Assembly (NCBI GenBank): GCA_949316235.1
Contig: OX438745.1
Coordinates: 7,631,001 to 7,695,000 of the forward strand
Direction: 5' to 3'
Length of the DNA: 64,000 nt
Source of the DNA: Oegoconia quadripuncta
Lineage: Eukaryota; Arthropoda; Insecta; Lepidoptera; Autostichidae
The notes under the pieces are model-generated. The model saw only the letters and a list, made by a program, of their open reading frames with translations, searched no databases and was not told where the DNA came from. Below are positions 30,421-41,495 of this stretch, piece after piece. Both the position numbers and the translations under genes were made by a program. Positions within the stretch are counted from its first letter, which is position 1; each line of letters starts with the position of its first letter.

Positions 30421-31782
30421 AAGGTTACCTGCTTATCTCACAGGGACAGTTCAAGTTTTTTTTTAACTTGATTTAATTAGGGACTCGAGTTCTTATATAC
30501 ATAACAGCCATCGTATACCCTAAGATGAATCTTGTACTGATTAAATGTAAACATGTAAGAATGGCTCTACAGAAATTGAATGTCAATAGATATTGATGTG
30601 TTTATCACTTTTGCATTCGAACATAACTGTGAAAGTGATAGACATACCAATGTCTATACTGTATCTAGGTTTATTACCTTATACCTGAGAATTTCATTAA
30701 TTAATTAATTTAATTACTCGCGCGGGGTTCATTTGGAACCCAGTGCAGATTCAAAGTTGTGTCATTCCTCGAATTTTGCAACTATCTTCTCTACGCGCCT
30801 AATAGCTTCCTAAAACACTTATATGCGTGTACCAGAGTTGCTTTGTTGTGTCTGGAGAGTGCGTCTGGGGTTCAAACGGACTTTAATTTTTTTTAAAACA
30901 TTGCAAAAACATATGAAGCGAAGTATGGAAATTGAGAGACCTAAATCTACCACTACACCCCTTCTATATCAATTTCTAAAGGCAGATGCATCAAAAGATG
31001 AGAAAAGTCCAAGACGTGAAAATGAAATCACGATGCACTAAATTTGTAACGACCCTTTGACTATGCTATGTGCAGATTGTCTACAAAAAAATATAGTTTC
31101 TAAATTGTAACGTGTGACGTTAATTTATTGGTCATTTTAAACCCATAGACGTTAAGAGTTCTTCAATAAACCACCAGTACTCTTCATGTATGAAGTAGTA
31201 AATCATAACCATAATTACAACGCACTTATGATCCCGCACCAATTCCATCGTCTCCAGAGGTACAAACCAATTAAGGATGTTTGGGTGAGCTGAGAGGATA
31301 AAATGGGATGTATCCCGGTCATGCCGAGCCTACCCTTCCTTTAGGGCTGTCGGTTGATATGTAAATTTGAACATTAAATTAGAAATTAAGCATTACAAGC
31401 TGCAATTGTTTCGTGATAATGAATAATAATGAACTGTATTTGACTTAATCATGAGGACTGAATGAAGACTTATTTTATAGAATAATTAAAATTCAATACT
31501 AAGTATGTACGAGCAAAAATATATGAAGGGCATATATATCTAACCTTAGTAAAGGAGTTCATTTTGTCTATAAGAAAATTCTATATTAAAGAAATACATA
31601 TTTCATTGGATAACTCTTGGAAACGATACGTGTTTAAATTAAGTAATGGAAAGATCGATGAATGTAAAAAACGAATAAATGGAAATTTGGTAACGCCCAA
31701 ATATAAAAAAAGTGTTAAAAGCTAAATATCTCCGAATCGGTTTAATTGATTTCCATCAAATATTCATGGTTAAGGACCTTCA
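30421..31782. other. Unassigned stretch
   Basis: 1.36 kb with no repeat or gene recognised. The ORF 30823-31041 has no family resemblance and is not called. Confidence 0.45.
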
Positions 31783-31915
31783 TCAACAGCCTTACACGTC
31801 CCCACTGTTGGGGCGCAGTATCCTCACACTGGGAGAAGGTATGGGCCATAATCTACCACGCTGGCACAGTGCAGATTGGTGAATTATTGGCCACAGTGTT
31901 TATAAGCCGACTTGG
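31783..31915 (-). mobile_element. 5S-like SINE group P, tail
   Basis: Minus strand: CACCAATCTGCACTGTGCCA, GCGTGGTAGATTATGGCCCA, TACCTTCTCCCAGTG, GTAAGGCTGTTGATGAAG. Same tail as 56938-57060 and 58.7 kb. Confidence 0.6.
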
Positions 31916-31979
31916 CTTAACGACTGCCTTCGATTAAAAACAACAGAGACCGATTTTTTAACAAGCACGGAAACACTCG

Positions 31980-32060
31980 TGTTATGCCACCCATCCAAGG
32001 ACTGACCGCGCCAGACATTGCTTAACTTCGCTAATCGAAAACGAATAGCGAATTAGGTAA
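31980..32060. repeat. Repeat X fragment
   Basis: CGCCAGACATTGCTTAACTT and CGCTAATCGAAAACGAATAG; related to about 16965-17010. Confidence 0.4.
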
Positions 32061-32109
32061 TTTAGAAAATAATTTAGACTATGATGTCGGCAAAAAATGT
32101 GTATTAAGT

Positions 32110-32290
32110 ACTAATTGCTGCTTAACCAATTTTCATCGAAATGGCCGTCATCGATTAGTCTTTAATAAAAATAAATCGCACACAAATCGCACAACGAACT
32201 ACTGAGGTACATCCGGACAAACACATACATACATAACTACATCAAACACATAACCCCCGTCTATTTTCGTCGGGTATTAAAACTGTATCT
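32110..32290 (+). repeat. Repeat Y, copy 1
   Basis: AACGAACTACTGAGGTACAT, CCGGACAAACACATACATAC, ATCAAACACATAACCCCCGT, TTTCGTCGGG. Matches 43930-44150 (plus) and 49680-49830 (minus). Class unknown, probably a LINE 3' part. Confidence 0.55.
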
Positions 32291-32519
32291 TAATTACTTC
32301 TCATTCACAATGCCCATAGAGGAATAAAGATAATATCCGGGATAATCTCTAATGGAATTTGAAAAATATATTTGATTGGCCTGGACCACGCCTCCGGGGA
32401 TTTGAGAGCTGACACCTACCTTGCTCCTCAGCAACTGATCTCGTTATTTGGGGAGTAATGGCAACAGCATTCTGGGTACTATGACGGTAGGACGATGTTT
32501 TCTCAGTTTAACTTTATTG

Positions 32520-32685
32520 CTATATAGATAAGTGTACATTGGAATAATACATAAAGAATGTGTACATATTGGCAGCAAATGCTGACGCCCAATCCCTTTG
32601 CCACAAATACATTTAATTATGCAAAATGTTATACCTACGAAATTTTCTGTATTTGTTGGCAATAAATACTTTTTCTTTCTTTGTT
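32520..32685 (+). repeat. LINE 3' UTR with poly(A) signal
   Basis: GGCAATAAATACTTTTTCTT at the end, preceded by a region of LINE-like 3' UTR. It is abutted by MITE H3. Confidence 0.45.
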
Positions 32686-32687
32686 TC

Positions 32688-32870
32688 TACAGGGTGAATT
32701 GAAATTCGTGTAATTGCCATTTACTGATGACGCCACTATTAATCACGAACTCCTTTCCCCATCGAACCATAGTCGAATTCGATCAAAAAATTTTCGGGTA
32801 ATCATACGAAGTAAAACCATTTTGAAACCATTTGTAGTATGAAAGACCGACAATTTTCGGTAGAATTCGG
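32688..32870 (+). mobile_element. MITE family H, left part
   Basis: TACAGGGTGAATTGAAATTC, GTGTAATTGCCATTTACTGA, GAACCATAGTCGAATTCGAT. The right terminal repeat is missing. Confidence 0.65.
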
Positions 32871-33042
32871 CTATAAATTAAATTAGATAAAACTGTAGCC
32901 TAAAGTAAATTGTTTTTTGGATTGGCGATGCAAGGATATCCTATCTGTAGATTGTTTAATTAGATTATTTTTTCCAATCATTCTCTGATTGCAATGTATA
33001 GTTTTTTATTAAGTTTAAGTAGGTTCTATCAGTGGAAACCTC

Positions 33043-33124
33043 TAATTGGCTTTCAGTTTTTTAGTTTAAGTGATAATTTGTAAAACAGCTGTTGGTTTTC
33101 CCAAGAAAATAAAATAAAATAAAC
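33043..33124 (+). repeat. LINE 3' tail Q, copy 1
   Basis: AATTGGCTTTCAGTTTTTTA, AACAGCTGTTGGTTTTCCCA, then (AATAA)n-like AAAATAAAATAAAATAAA. Inverted match at 56823-56912. Confidence 0.65.
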
Positions 33125-33240
33125 GATTTACATACATATAACGTCACGACCTATCCCACATGACCACCCCGGTCAGTGATAACTCAAACGTGAACGTTCA
33201 AATCTTGAAACAACATTCAAGATTTACATTTCAAAGTATA

Positions 33241-33370
33241 CATATGTACACGTGACGGGGGTGAGTCCATCGCCGTTGAAACGTGTAAATCTATAAATGT
33301 TTTTATATGGAAGTCCCATAGTCGCCTTTAACGACACCCACGGAAAAAGACCGGCTAGACGACACTAGAA
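33241..33370 (+). repeat. LINE-type repeat S, copy 2
   Basis: GACGGGGGTGAGTCCATCGC, CGTTGAAACGTGTAAA, CATAGTCGCCTTTAACGACA, CCCACGG. Partners at 300 and 57668. Confidence 0.55.
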
Positions 33371-33949
33371 CAATTCAATATTTCAACTCTTTAGCTTGAA
33401 CTTAAAAAAAAACAATAATAGTTTATATGATGAAACCTGTAATTTGCCTTATTTTTTGCATTCGTACTTTGTAATATTTTTACACATCTGTAACGCTGTT
33501 GGTTTCTTTTATAAATAAATTATCAATTTTAAACCTCGAATATCCAAAAGCTATTTTGGTTATGACAGACAACCCTATACGCCTACCCATTTTGTACCAC
33601 CTTAATTAAATTACAACAAGAAAACCCCTTTTGTAAATGGCTGAAATTTATTTTGTTCTCTCTCTCGACGTCATAGGGCGACTAATTTGGACTTCTCATT
33701 GGTGTGCAACCCCTTTCTCTTATATTACAAACCCATTTGTAAGTTTAGATTGAGTTTTTGTTTGGACGCTGATTTGGTGATTGTTAGGCCCGTATTAATA
33801 AACCATTCTCCAGATTGTCTTGATTGATATATACAATATAAACAGATATAATATCATATTAATAAATAATTTAAAAGAAAAATAATAATATAATTGGGAA
33901 ATAAATGTAAAAATACATATGATAATATAATAGGTTAAATATCTAGCTT
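33371..33949. other. Unassigned AT-rich stretch
   Basis: No element recognised. Confidence 0.4.
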
Positions 33950-34110
33950 GTAAATAATGTAACTAAGAATTTTATGTAATTATTTAAATTAGTGCATGCT
34001 ACTCTCTCATGTTGCTGTGCCTTTACAAGGTCCTTATTGATACAGTACACTAATGTCATGAAAACAAAACATAAGGAATGCAATAAATGATTTGAGTTTG
34101 AGTTTGATTG
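33950..34110 (+). repeat. LINE 3' end
   Basis: AACATAAGGAATGCAATAAA, then TGATTTGAGTTTGAGTTTGA: polyadenylation signal and terminal short repeat. Confidence 0.55.
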
Positions 34111-34120
34111 ATGTCTTGTG

Positions 34121-34255
34121 ACTTTTTTTTTTGTCGCGGGGAAACGTATTTACGCTTTCAACCCGCCGCCGACGGTTATATCCAGATCGGATCGGTCCTA
34201 CCCACTAAAACCCCCCCGGCGACCTTCCTCGGCAGTAGGGAGGACCTGGGAACGC
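34121..34255 (-). repeat. LINE 3' UTR, GC-rich
   Basis: Begins with T10 and GTCGCGGGGAAACGTATTTA, GCCGCCGACGG, CCCCCCCGGCGACC. On the minus strand this is a GC-rich LINE 3' UTR ending in poly(A), a type I recall from lepidopteran genomes. It runs into an RTE fragment of opposite orientation. Confidence 0.45.
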
Positions 34256-34257
34256 AT

Positions 34258-34610
34258 AAGCGGCTAAGTGATCGAATTAGGAATGAAGAAATCCGTAGGC
34301 GAACGAAAGTCACTGACATAGCCCAGCGGATTAGTAAGTTGAAGTGGCAGTGGTCAGGTCACATAGCTCGAAGAACTGATGGCTGGTAGAGCATTAAAGT
34401 TCTCGAGTGGAGACCACGCACCGGCAAGCGCAATATAGGACATACACTCACAAGGCGGGCAGACGACCCGATGAAGGTTGCGGGAAACCGCTGGAAGCAG
34501 GCCGCTTCCAACCGGTCACTCTAGAATTCTTTGGTTCTCCAAAGAACATACAGAACATAGGCCTTCTGGCCTATGTTCTGTAGCGGACGTATGAGGATAA
34601 TGTGGGAAAA
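34258..34610 (+). pseudogene. RTE-like LINE, ORF2 C-terminal fragment
   Basis: Frame reads LSDRIRNEEIRRRTKVTDIA, then KLKWQWSGHIARRTDGW and a stop at 34387. Beyond the stop come IKVLEWRPRTGKR and further degraded blocks to the GEAYVQ region. It is the best-preserved RTE C-terminus here but has one premature stop in the frame. Confidence 0.8.
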
Positions 34611-34931
34611 GGTTTTTGTTGAAAATCGAGTCATCGAGTCAATCACTTTCAAAGGTATTTAATTTTTAACATAGTCGCATTGTATACCTGGATCATATTA
34701 TTATGTTTAGTTTTTCTTTTCAATTTATGTTATAGCTCTTTTATCTTTTTAGGTGAGGATCCATACTAAGCGAGTTCCCATTTCTGGTATAGATACACTC
34801 TATTATAAGTTGAAACCGTTATACTTTATTTTTATGTTGTAATTACATTTCAAAAAACCATATGACCAAGCAGATTAATTGTGCAGTAGAAAATTTTATG
34901 TGTTTCTGTAATATGTAAATAAACGTTTTAT
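34611..34931. other. Unassigned stretch
   Basis: Nothing recognised between the RTE remnant and SINE B. Confidence 0.4.
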
Positions 34932-35271
34932 CTTTTTTTTTATGCACGACGGGTTTGTACTTGACCTTACTTCCATCACACCTGATGTTAAGTGAAGATG
35001 AGGTCGAAGGTGGAATCGTACTGACCCGGAAACCCCAATATATTTGGGGGACTGGCTATCTTAACTCTGACAGCCGGAACACAACAATACTATTAACATT
35101 GCTGCTTGGCGGCAGATTTAGATAAGATGGTGGTAGCTAACCAGGCGGACATTTTAAAATGCCCTACCACCAACCAAACCGAGCACTTAAACATGTACCC
35201 CGCGTAGGATCGAACCCGTGACCTCCGAATCGTAAACCCAATGTTGTTTACGTTGCGCCGCGGAGGCGCTC
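34932..35271 (-). mobile_element. SINE family B, full-length
   Basis: Poly(T) and ATGCACGACGGGTTTGTACT at the left; GGATCGAACCCGTGACCTCC and GCGCCGCGGAGGCG at the right. Complete copy. Confidence 0.9.
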
Positions 35272-35682
35272 TAACTTTTCTTGAAACCTTCACATTACTT
35301 TTTCAAAATCCAAAACACATTTTACAAAACACATTACACAGAAGAGTACTATACATATACAAAGGCTCGTTTGAAAAAGTGCTCAAATTATGTCTGCAAT
35401 AAAAACTGCTTGAATCCACTTCGACGTGTCAACTCGAATGACGAAATCTACCAACTAATGACGAGATGTAAGGAGAATTCTATCCGAAAGTCAATGGGAG
35501 AGAGATTGGACGGTAACGGAATTGTAGTGAATTGAGGATGAAAGATTTATCGTCGCAAAGAGGGCGCGAGTTAAGTAGGTAAGTCAGATAACGCTGAACA
35601 AGCAAGTGTTTGAATCAATTTTATAGACAGAGTATGTCTAGGAAAAAAATTTTTAAAAACTATTGTTTTTTATCATTAACTA
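35272..35682. other. Unassigned; open frame present
   Basis: The frame at 35281-35535 (TKARLKKCSNYVCNKNCLNP, RVNSNDEIYQLMTRCKENS) is basic and Cys-containing but has no recognised family; not called as a gene. Confidence 0.3.
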
Positions 35683-36150
35683 GATAATGTGTTTGACCAC
35701 AATCTCATCTGATGGATGACGACGTGGTCGATGTTATAGCACGCGATTATAGCAGTCGAAGTTATAGTAACTGCGTATTCACTTTGCTCTTGAAGATTTC
35801 AAAGTTGTAGGATACAGGAAATAGTGACGCCGGAAGAGAGTTCCATGCCTTGGCTGTTCGCATTATGAATGTAGAGTCGCACTTCTTAGTACGAATGTTC
35901 GGTATACGAGTATTAATTTCTCCCCACGCCAAGTCCGAAGATGGAAAGGCGACGCTCGAAATAGATTAATTCCAACGCACACTCACCGAAATGTATCCCG
36001 TAAAAGACTGAGAGACAGGCGACTTTGCAACGCTGTTCGAGGCTCTGCAATTTAGCAGTCAGCAAATGATAACATATGAGTCTTATGGCACGTCATTCTA
36101 CTGAATCGAGTGCAGCTAGTTGGTACTTGGCTGAACCATCCCAGAGGTGA
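35683..36150 (-). repeat. LINE fragment F, longest copy
   Basis: Left end GTTTGACCACAATCTCATCT is the LINE 3' end (also at 55605, inverted). It continues with TTCACTTTGCTCTTGAAGAT, GTTCCATGCCTTGGCTGTTC, AAGTCCGAAGATGGAAAGGC and CTCACCGAAATGTATCCCGT. Read on the minus strand; frame destroyed. Confidence 0.6.
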
Positions 36151-36908
36151 CAATAACTATTTAAATATTTAGGAACTAAGGAGCATATTTTGTATTTTGC
36201 GGGCGCCATGTTGGATTTGTTACCATGGTTTTAATTCAAATGTTATACAATATTATTTATTTATATTTAGTTATACTTATTTTCAAACTATATACAGTAG
36301 GTAGGACAAAATAAATTGAGTCAAAACCATTCACAGCAAGCAAAGACTTGTAAATTTAATAAAACTAGACAAAAACGTGTGACTGGTACACCTGCGTGCA
36401 AATAAATTCCTCGACTCACATATTTAAAATTCAATATTGTTAAATGCCACATCGTCAATTTCTTTTTGACAATTTCATTACTAAAAAACTGTATCACAAG
36501 AGACAACTTACTTAATAACAAGCCCTTGTTCTCTCCAAAAATAGATAAAAGCCCCATTTACACACCCTTTTTATGGCAGATATGTATTTTGTTAAGATAA
36601 ATGTAACAGTCATATAACCCCTTTACGGCGGTAACGATCCACCCAAACGAGATAAGACATACAGTTTATTTCTCGGCCACTAAAAGGGTCATAATTATGA
36701 TTTCCGCTATTGTTTTTGGTATAATGTCGTTATGTAGGGTCACGTTGAAATTATGGTGAGTTTTGTGAATAATGTATGAGAGCAAATTGCTTACTCTAAT
36801 TTAATAAATTACTTGCTGTTGGAATCGTTATGTAGCCTTTAACACATTAAGGGGGTATCTTCCCTACCATATGAAATCAAAATCTACAGTGCCATTCAAT
36901 ATTATATA
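36151..36908. other. Unassigned stretch
   Basis: No element recognised; the open frame 36321-36557 shows no family resemblance. Confidence 0.4.
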
Positions 36909-37565
36909 TGTCATGGATAGCGATAAATTAGCGATGGAATTTATAATTAGGACCATCGTATCACTATCCCATTACGCGGTTTGCTGCAAGAATCGAACCT
37001 GGTGGCGAGGGTATCACCGGAAATAGCGTGGTGACGACGTTTACAGTAATACTCGTATTAGAGTTGGAGATCAAAATTAATACACACATTGCTACCAGCC
37101 GTCAAAGGAGATTGCCAACCACTAAGAACATCAACGACCGTGAGTGACTGTTACGGTGAGTCGTTACTTAATAAGAAGCTGATAATGGAATTTGAGCAGG
37201 AGGAATTGTGGACTAGCTAGGATGAATTCGACAGACTTCATGCGAGAGCCAAGTTGAATGGCATGACGGACATGCAAATGTTTACCGGGCACGAGTAAGC
37301 TTCTCGGGTTTCATGATCATAATTTAATATTAATATTTGTATGTGGGTAAATGGTCTGTAATTACCACCTTACTTAAAGATTTTAGGTTATCGGGCCTGT
37401 GTTCCATCACAGGCAGACCATTACCTCGTTCTATTAAATCCTAGTATCATTCTGATATCCTATTCGCCTGTTTAGCTTGACTTAACATCGCAATTTCCCG
37501 AGTTACTCTATACCACGAGAGATTGGCATCGTCCCAGTTTCTGGCAACGCCCGCGTATTCCCGAC
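36909..37565 (+). mobile_element. MITE family I, copy 3
   Basis: 657 bp, TGTCATGGATAGCGATAAAT to CGTATTCCCGACA, in TA-rich DNA. Contains the block GGTCTGTAATTACC...ATCGGGCCTG shared with copy 1 and missing from copy 2. Confidence 0.75.
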
Positions 37566-37647
37566 ATATATATCTCATAAACAAAGCCTTAACAGGCAAA
37601 TATAAGAATGTCAAGCAGTAGTTGATTTAGATTCCGATCTTTTAAAA

Positions 37648-37852
37648 CACTGGCTATCTTATCTCAAACAGTCGGAACACAACAATGCTATCAACATAGC
37701 TGCTTAGCGGCAGCTTAGATATGATGGTAGCCGTCCAGGTGGACATTTAAAAATACTCTACAACCAAACATCAACCATCTACTACGATGGCGATGGTACC
37801 CGCGAACCTCATGTTGTGAGTTTTATGTCTTTGAGCCACAGAGATGGTTGGG
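37648..37852 (-). mobile_element. SINE family B, diverged
   Basis: CTGGCTATCTTATCTCAAAC, GGAACACAACAATGCTATCA, GCTGCTTAGCGGCAG and a decayed head TTTGAGCCACAGAGA. Old copy. Confidence 0.7.
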
Positions 37853-38204
37853 TGATGATTTTTAGGGATCAAGGGTGTGGTGCTTGTCTACTTCCGTCGC
37901 GTGGCATAATGTTCTCTCAAGCTTGGCACTGTTCACTATGAATTTCATTCAATTACGAGTTTTCGCAATCTTGGCACGCGAAGTGTATACAGGTGAGGTT
38001 GCTGAGAAATGAGGTTTCGGTGTCAAGTGCTGTGGTGAATTGTAGGTTCTGTTATTGAGTTGTCATAAACAGTGAGTGCCTGTTTAGGACATTTCAGATC
38101 CGCATTCAAGTAAGGAGTTTATTGTATCGAACGATCAGCTTTCTGCTAATAAAGGATTGTTGAGTGACATGTCTGAAAGTTATGATGAGAATACAGAATA
38201 ATTC
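37853..38204. other. Unassigned stretch
   Basis: Moderate GC, no repeat or gene recognised. Confidence 0.4.
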
Positions 38205-38300
38205 TTCGCCTCCGTAGCTCAAGGAAAGCAACATGGTTTACAAAACAGTCCCGGGTTCCAAGATCAGTAAAGTTCATGTTTAGTACTCGGAGGCGCGGTA
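38205..38300 (+). mobile_element. SINE family B, decayed head
   Basis: TTCGCCTCCGTAGCTCAAGG, GCAACATGGTTTACA, GTTTAGTACTCGG: head and start of the body with many changes. Confidence 0.5.
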
Positions 38301-38490
38301 GAGCACGACTTCACTAATTCCCTGTATTAAAAAAAATCTTGGTTCTCGAGCCGTGAAAGTTTATAAAAAAATGGAAATGTCAAGAACAAACTGTGGGAAA
38401 ATTCTTAAGGGAAAATCAATTAGGCAGTGACATAGTGACACCTGAAAGAGACGTATGAAGTACGCTCACTCCCCAAAGGTAATGGAAATA

Positions 38491-38579
38491 CTAAGTCTTG
38501 TTCCTTGGAGAAAGTTGGTCGTTATCAAGAGTGCCGTCACCAGTTAATGGGAATTACACGAGATCAAATTCACCCTGTA
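38491..38579 (+). mobile_element. MITE family H, right end
   Basis: TTGTTCCTTGGAGAAAGTTG, GTCACCAGTTAATGGGAATT, CAAATTCACCCTGTA. Left half missing. Confidence 0.65.
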
Positions 38580-38627
38580 TATTAAAATTTTAGAATATGT
38601 ATCAATAGAAAACTCAATGTTAAATAC

Positions 38628-38800
38628 TTACCGTCTTATTCATAAAAAAATTACAAACTCTTTATTAGGCTGTTTTAGTTAAAGTGTGTTTTGCCTCTGT
38701 CGTTCATAAGGAAATGTTGTAATAAAAGAAAGTGACAAAACATACTTTAATTAAAACAGGCTTATAAAGCGTTTGTAAATTTTTATGAATAAGAGGGTAA
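38628..38800. mobile_element. Fold-back MITE (single copy here)
   Basis: Arms 38628-38693 and 38736-38800 are imperfect inverted copies (TTACCGTCTTATTCATAAAA against TTTTATGAATAAGAGGGTAA; CTGTTTTAGTTAAAGT against ACTTTAATTAAAACAG), with roughly 85% pairing over about 65 positions and a 42-base loop. Confidence 0.7.
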
Positions 38801-39039
38801 TTAAATATTTAAATCTTCCTTCCTTATTTAAACAATAAAGTGTATTTGATTAATTGACTGTTAATCATGTTATTTTGACATTTATAACATCTCAGTACCA
38901 CTTAAGCTCTTAAGATAAAAGAAATTGAGTCCAAAACGTTGTCAGAAACTAAATAATAATTTAATATAATTAGGTGAAAATGCGTGAACGGTATAGGCGG
39001 TTAGCAGTTAAAAGCTGTATCAATGCAAAATTAATGTAT

Positions 39040-39082
39040 TGCCTTTTTGTATAATAAAGCGTTTACAAACAAACAAACAAAA
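39040..39082 (+). repeat. LINE 3' tail
   Basis: ATAATAAAGCGTTTACAAAC followed by AAACAAACAAA; same tail as 25.3 kb (inverted there). Confidence 0.5.
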
Positions 39083-39395
39083 GCTAAATACTTTTTAGCT
39101 TAATAGAGTAAATCCGTTTTCCATCGAGCTACGCTTCAACCTTATAAAACCCAGCTTGCGTCGGGGGTTAAAAATATTATTTATTACTTAGGACTAAGAT
39201 TCGTCAACTAAGCAAACAACCGTAACGATAATGAGAAATATTACTTTGAAGTGGGAACTTTATGAATACGAATATAAGTCTCAACTTAAGTGTAGGTACT
39301 CACTGTCACCGTCTCGTATTAACCTGAAGTACCTACAAGACGAGAAGTTTTGTGAAAAGGTCCCTGTTAAATATATACTCGTAAGTAACACAAAC

Positions 39396-39655
39396 ATACC
39401 GGATGAGTTTTTTTACCGTAAGAAAAAAAATAGGGCACATTAGCCAAGTGAAATAGATTTTTTTTTTCAAAACCATCATCGACGCACTCGCCTGCCCGGA
39501 GATTGATATGCAACTGGCGGGATTCGTACGGTTCCTATCTTGCGTTTATTTGGATCTCATATTTTCTCCTAGTTTTTTTTTTATTTATTTAATGATGTAA
39601 ATAAGTGGAATAGGTTGCAAACGCGACCGTCAAATGAGACAACCCTTTGTATGTA
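39396..39655 (+). mobile_element. MITE family G, one end plus interior
   Basis: ATACCGGATGAGTTTTTTTA and CCGTAAGAAAAAAAATAGGG give the terminal repeat. ATGATGTAAATAAGTGGAAT and GCGACCGTCAAATGAGACAA match, inverted, the interior of 45172-45551. The second end is missing, with SINE C nearby at 39721. Confidence 0.65.
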
Positions 39656-39720
39656 ACTATAGATAGTTACATTTGTTTGTGTTTTTGGCATATTGGCATA
39701 GATGCCGATACCTTCTATTT

Positions 39721-39966
39721 GACGACCGATTGGTGTAGTGGATAGTGACACTGTCAGCGAAACCAACGGTTGCGGGTTCGAATCCCGCGACGGGTAAATG
39801 TTTGTGTGATGAATATGAACATTTTTTCCTGAGTCATGGATGTTTATATAAATATTTATGTATGTTTATCCGTTATCTAGTATCCATAGCACAAGCTTTG
39901 CTTAGTTTGGGACTAGATGATTGGTGTAAGTGTCCGAAATATTTATTATTATTATTATTATTATTT
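39721..39966 (+). mobile_element. SINE family C, full-length
   Basis: GACGACCGATTGGTGTAGTG head, B-box GGTTCGAATCC, body GAGTCATGGATGTTTATATA, tail GGGACTAGATGATTGGTGTA and an (ATT)n end. tRNA-derived SINE with a head similar to family A but an unrelated tail. Confidence 0.9.
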
Positions 39967-40071
39967 CACTTACCTAATATTCTACTCATATAGTCGTAAG
40001 TTATACAAAGATATATATGAATATTGATAATTTAGGAAACCCCCAACAACATTGATGGAATAAATGATTAT

Positions 40072-40427
40072 AACCGCCTCCGTGGCTCAATGTAAACAAC
40101 ATTGGGTTTACGATTCGGAGGTCGCGGGTTCGATCCCCAGCGGGGTACATGTTTAAGTACTCGTTTTGGTTGGTGGTAGGGCTTTTTAAATGTCCGTCTG
40201 GCTAGCTACCACCATCATAAGATGCTTGGCGGCAGATTTAGATAACTAAATCTGCCGCCAAGCAGCAATGTTAATAGTATTGTTGTGTTCCGGTTGTCAG
40301 AGATAAGATAGCCAGTCCCCCAAATGTGTTGGGGTTTCCGGGTCAGTACGCTTCCACCGTCGACCTCATCTTCATTTAACATCAGGTGTAATTGAGGTCA
40401 AGCACCAATCGGTTGTGCACAAAAAAC
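40072..40427 (+). mobile_element. SINE family B with internal inverted duplication
   Basis: Complete family-B copy, but between CCACCATC and CTAAATCTGCC there are about 29 extra bases (around 40217-40245). They repeat the following SINE sequence in reverse complement, so the copy is longer than the others. Confidence 0.9.
40224..40263. repeat. Perfect 18-bp palindrome inside SINE B
   Basis: GCTTGGCGGCAGATTTAG (40224-40241), loop ATAA, exact complement at 40246-40263. Other B copies have only the right half. Confidence 0.9.
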
Positions 40428-40783
40428 ACGTCTATATATTCACTTATGAACTTACGAATATCATTACTATAATTTGCACATAAATAAAATTATGCAACGT
40501 CACAAAATATATAATACAGTTAAATAAAACCCACATCTCACAGAAACATATCTGATTCAGTGAGCTCCCGTTTGTCGGATTCGAGCGGCGCTCTGGGCCC
40601 ATAACCTATACATACATACAATTGTGGCTCCCAAATGAGTCGTTGCCAACTTTTTACGGGTTCCCTCTGGTCGGTCAACGAGATCGTCGCTCAGTTCGTT
40701 TATGTGGATGTACATTATGTTTGTAACCTATATGCATTATGTTTCGTGAAATTTTGCTTTATTTTATTGTAATGTTTTAGGGC
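40428..40783. other. Unassigned stretch
   Basis: Nothing recognised. Confidence 0.4.
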
Positions 40784-40910
40784 GTTTTTTATATGCATAA
40801 CGGTTTCGCACTTGACCTCAATCACACGGGATATTATGAGAAGATGAGCACGAAGGTGGAGGCGTACTGACCCGGAAACCCCATCTTATTTGGGGGACTG
40901 GCTAACTTAT
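40784..40910 (-). mobile_element. SINE family B, tail, ending at a microsatellite
   Basis: TATGCATAACGGTTTCGCAC to TTGGGGGACTGGCTAACTTA; the element stops exactly where the (ATAGA)n run starts. Confidence 0.8.
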
Positions 40911-40982
40911 ATAGAATAGAATAGAATAGAATAGAATAGAATAGAATAGAATAGAATAGAATAGAATAGAATAGAATAGAAT
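40911..40982. repeat. (ATAGA)n microsatellite, about 14 perfect units
   Basis: Uninterrupted 5-base repeat of 72 bases, likely grown from the TATCTTATCTCT region of the adjoining SINE. Confidence 0.95.
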
Positions 40983-41084
40983 ACATTGATTCGTCAACCA
41001 TGACACAAGTCACTTAACCTGCATTATACACATACAATATGGGTTGATAAGGTCCAATTTCAACATACAATTTAGCACCAAAAA

Positions 41085-41200
41085 TCCGTCATTGTGATTT
41101 TTAAACATTTTGATATTCTCAGTGACACTCGCGCAATAAAGACGAATCTAACGGTGTATCACTCATCAAAATAGGTTCAGTCGTTTATAAAAAAAAAAAA
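41085..41200 (+). repeat. Diverged insect repeat module tail
   Basis: GACGAATCTAACGGTGTATC, ATCAAAATAGGTTCAGTCGT, then A13. Similar to 21780-21870 (inverted). Confidence 0.45.
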
Positions 41201-41202
41201 AA

Positions 41203-41495
41203 TTACCCGCCTCCGTGGCTCAATGTAAACAAAATTGGGTTTACGATTCGGAGGTCGCGGGTTCGATCGCCAGCGGGGTACATGTTTAAGTACTCGGTTT
41301 GGTTGGTGGTAGGGCATTTTAAATGTCCGCCTAGCAATGTTAAAAGCATTGTTGTGTTCCGGTTGTCAGAGATAAGATAGCCAGTCCCCCTAATGTGTTG
41401 GGGTTTCCGGGTCAGTACGCTTCCACCTTCGACCTCATCTTCACTTAACATCGGGTTTGAGGTCAAGTACCAATCCGTTATGCATAAAAAAAAGA
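41203..41495 (+). mobile_element. SINE family B, internally deleted
   Basis: Head complete, but TGTCCGCCT joins AGCAATGTT, losing the ~40-base CTAGCTACC...GCCAAGC block. Tail ends in A8. The long minus-strand open frame over it (41203-41601) is a by-product of the repeat, not a gene. Confidence 0.85.

Noticed and set aside
35281..35535. Basic Cys-containing ORF
   Set aside because: No family resemblance and it abuts SINE B; composition does not clearly exceed chance, so noted only in the unassigned stretch.
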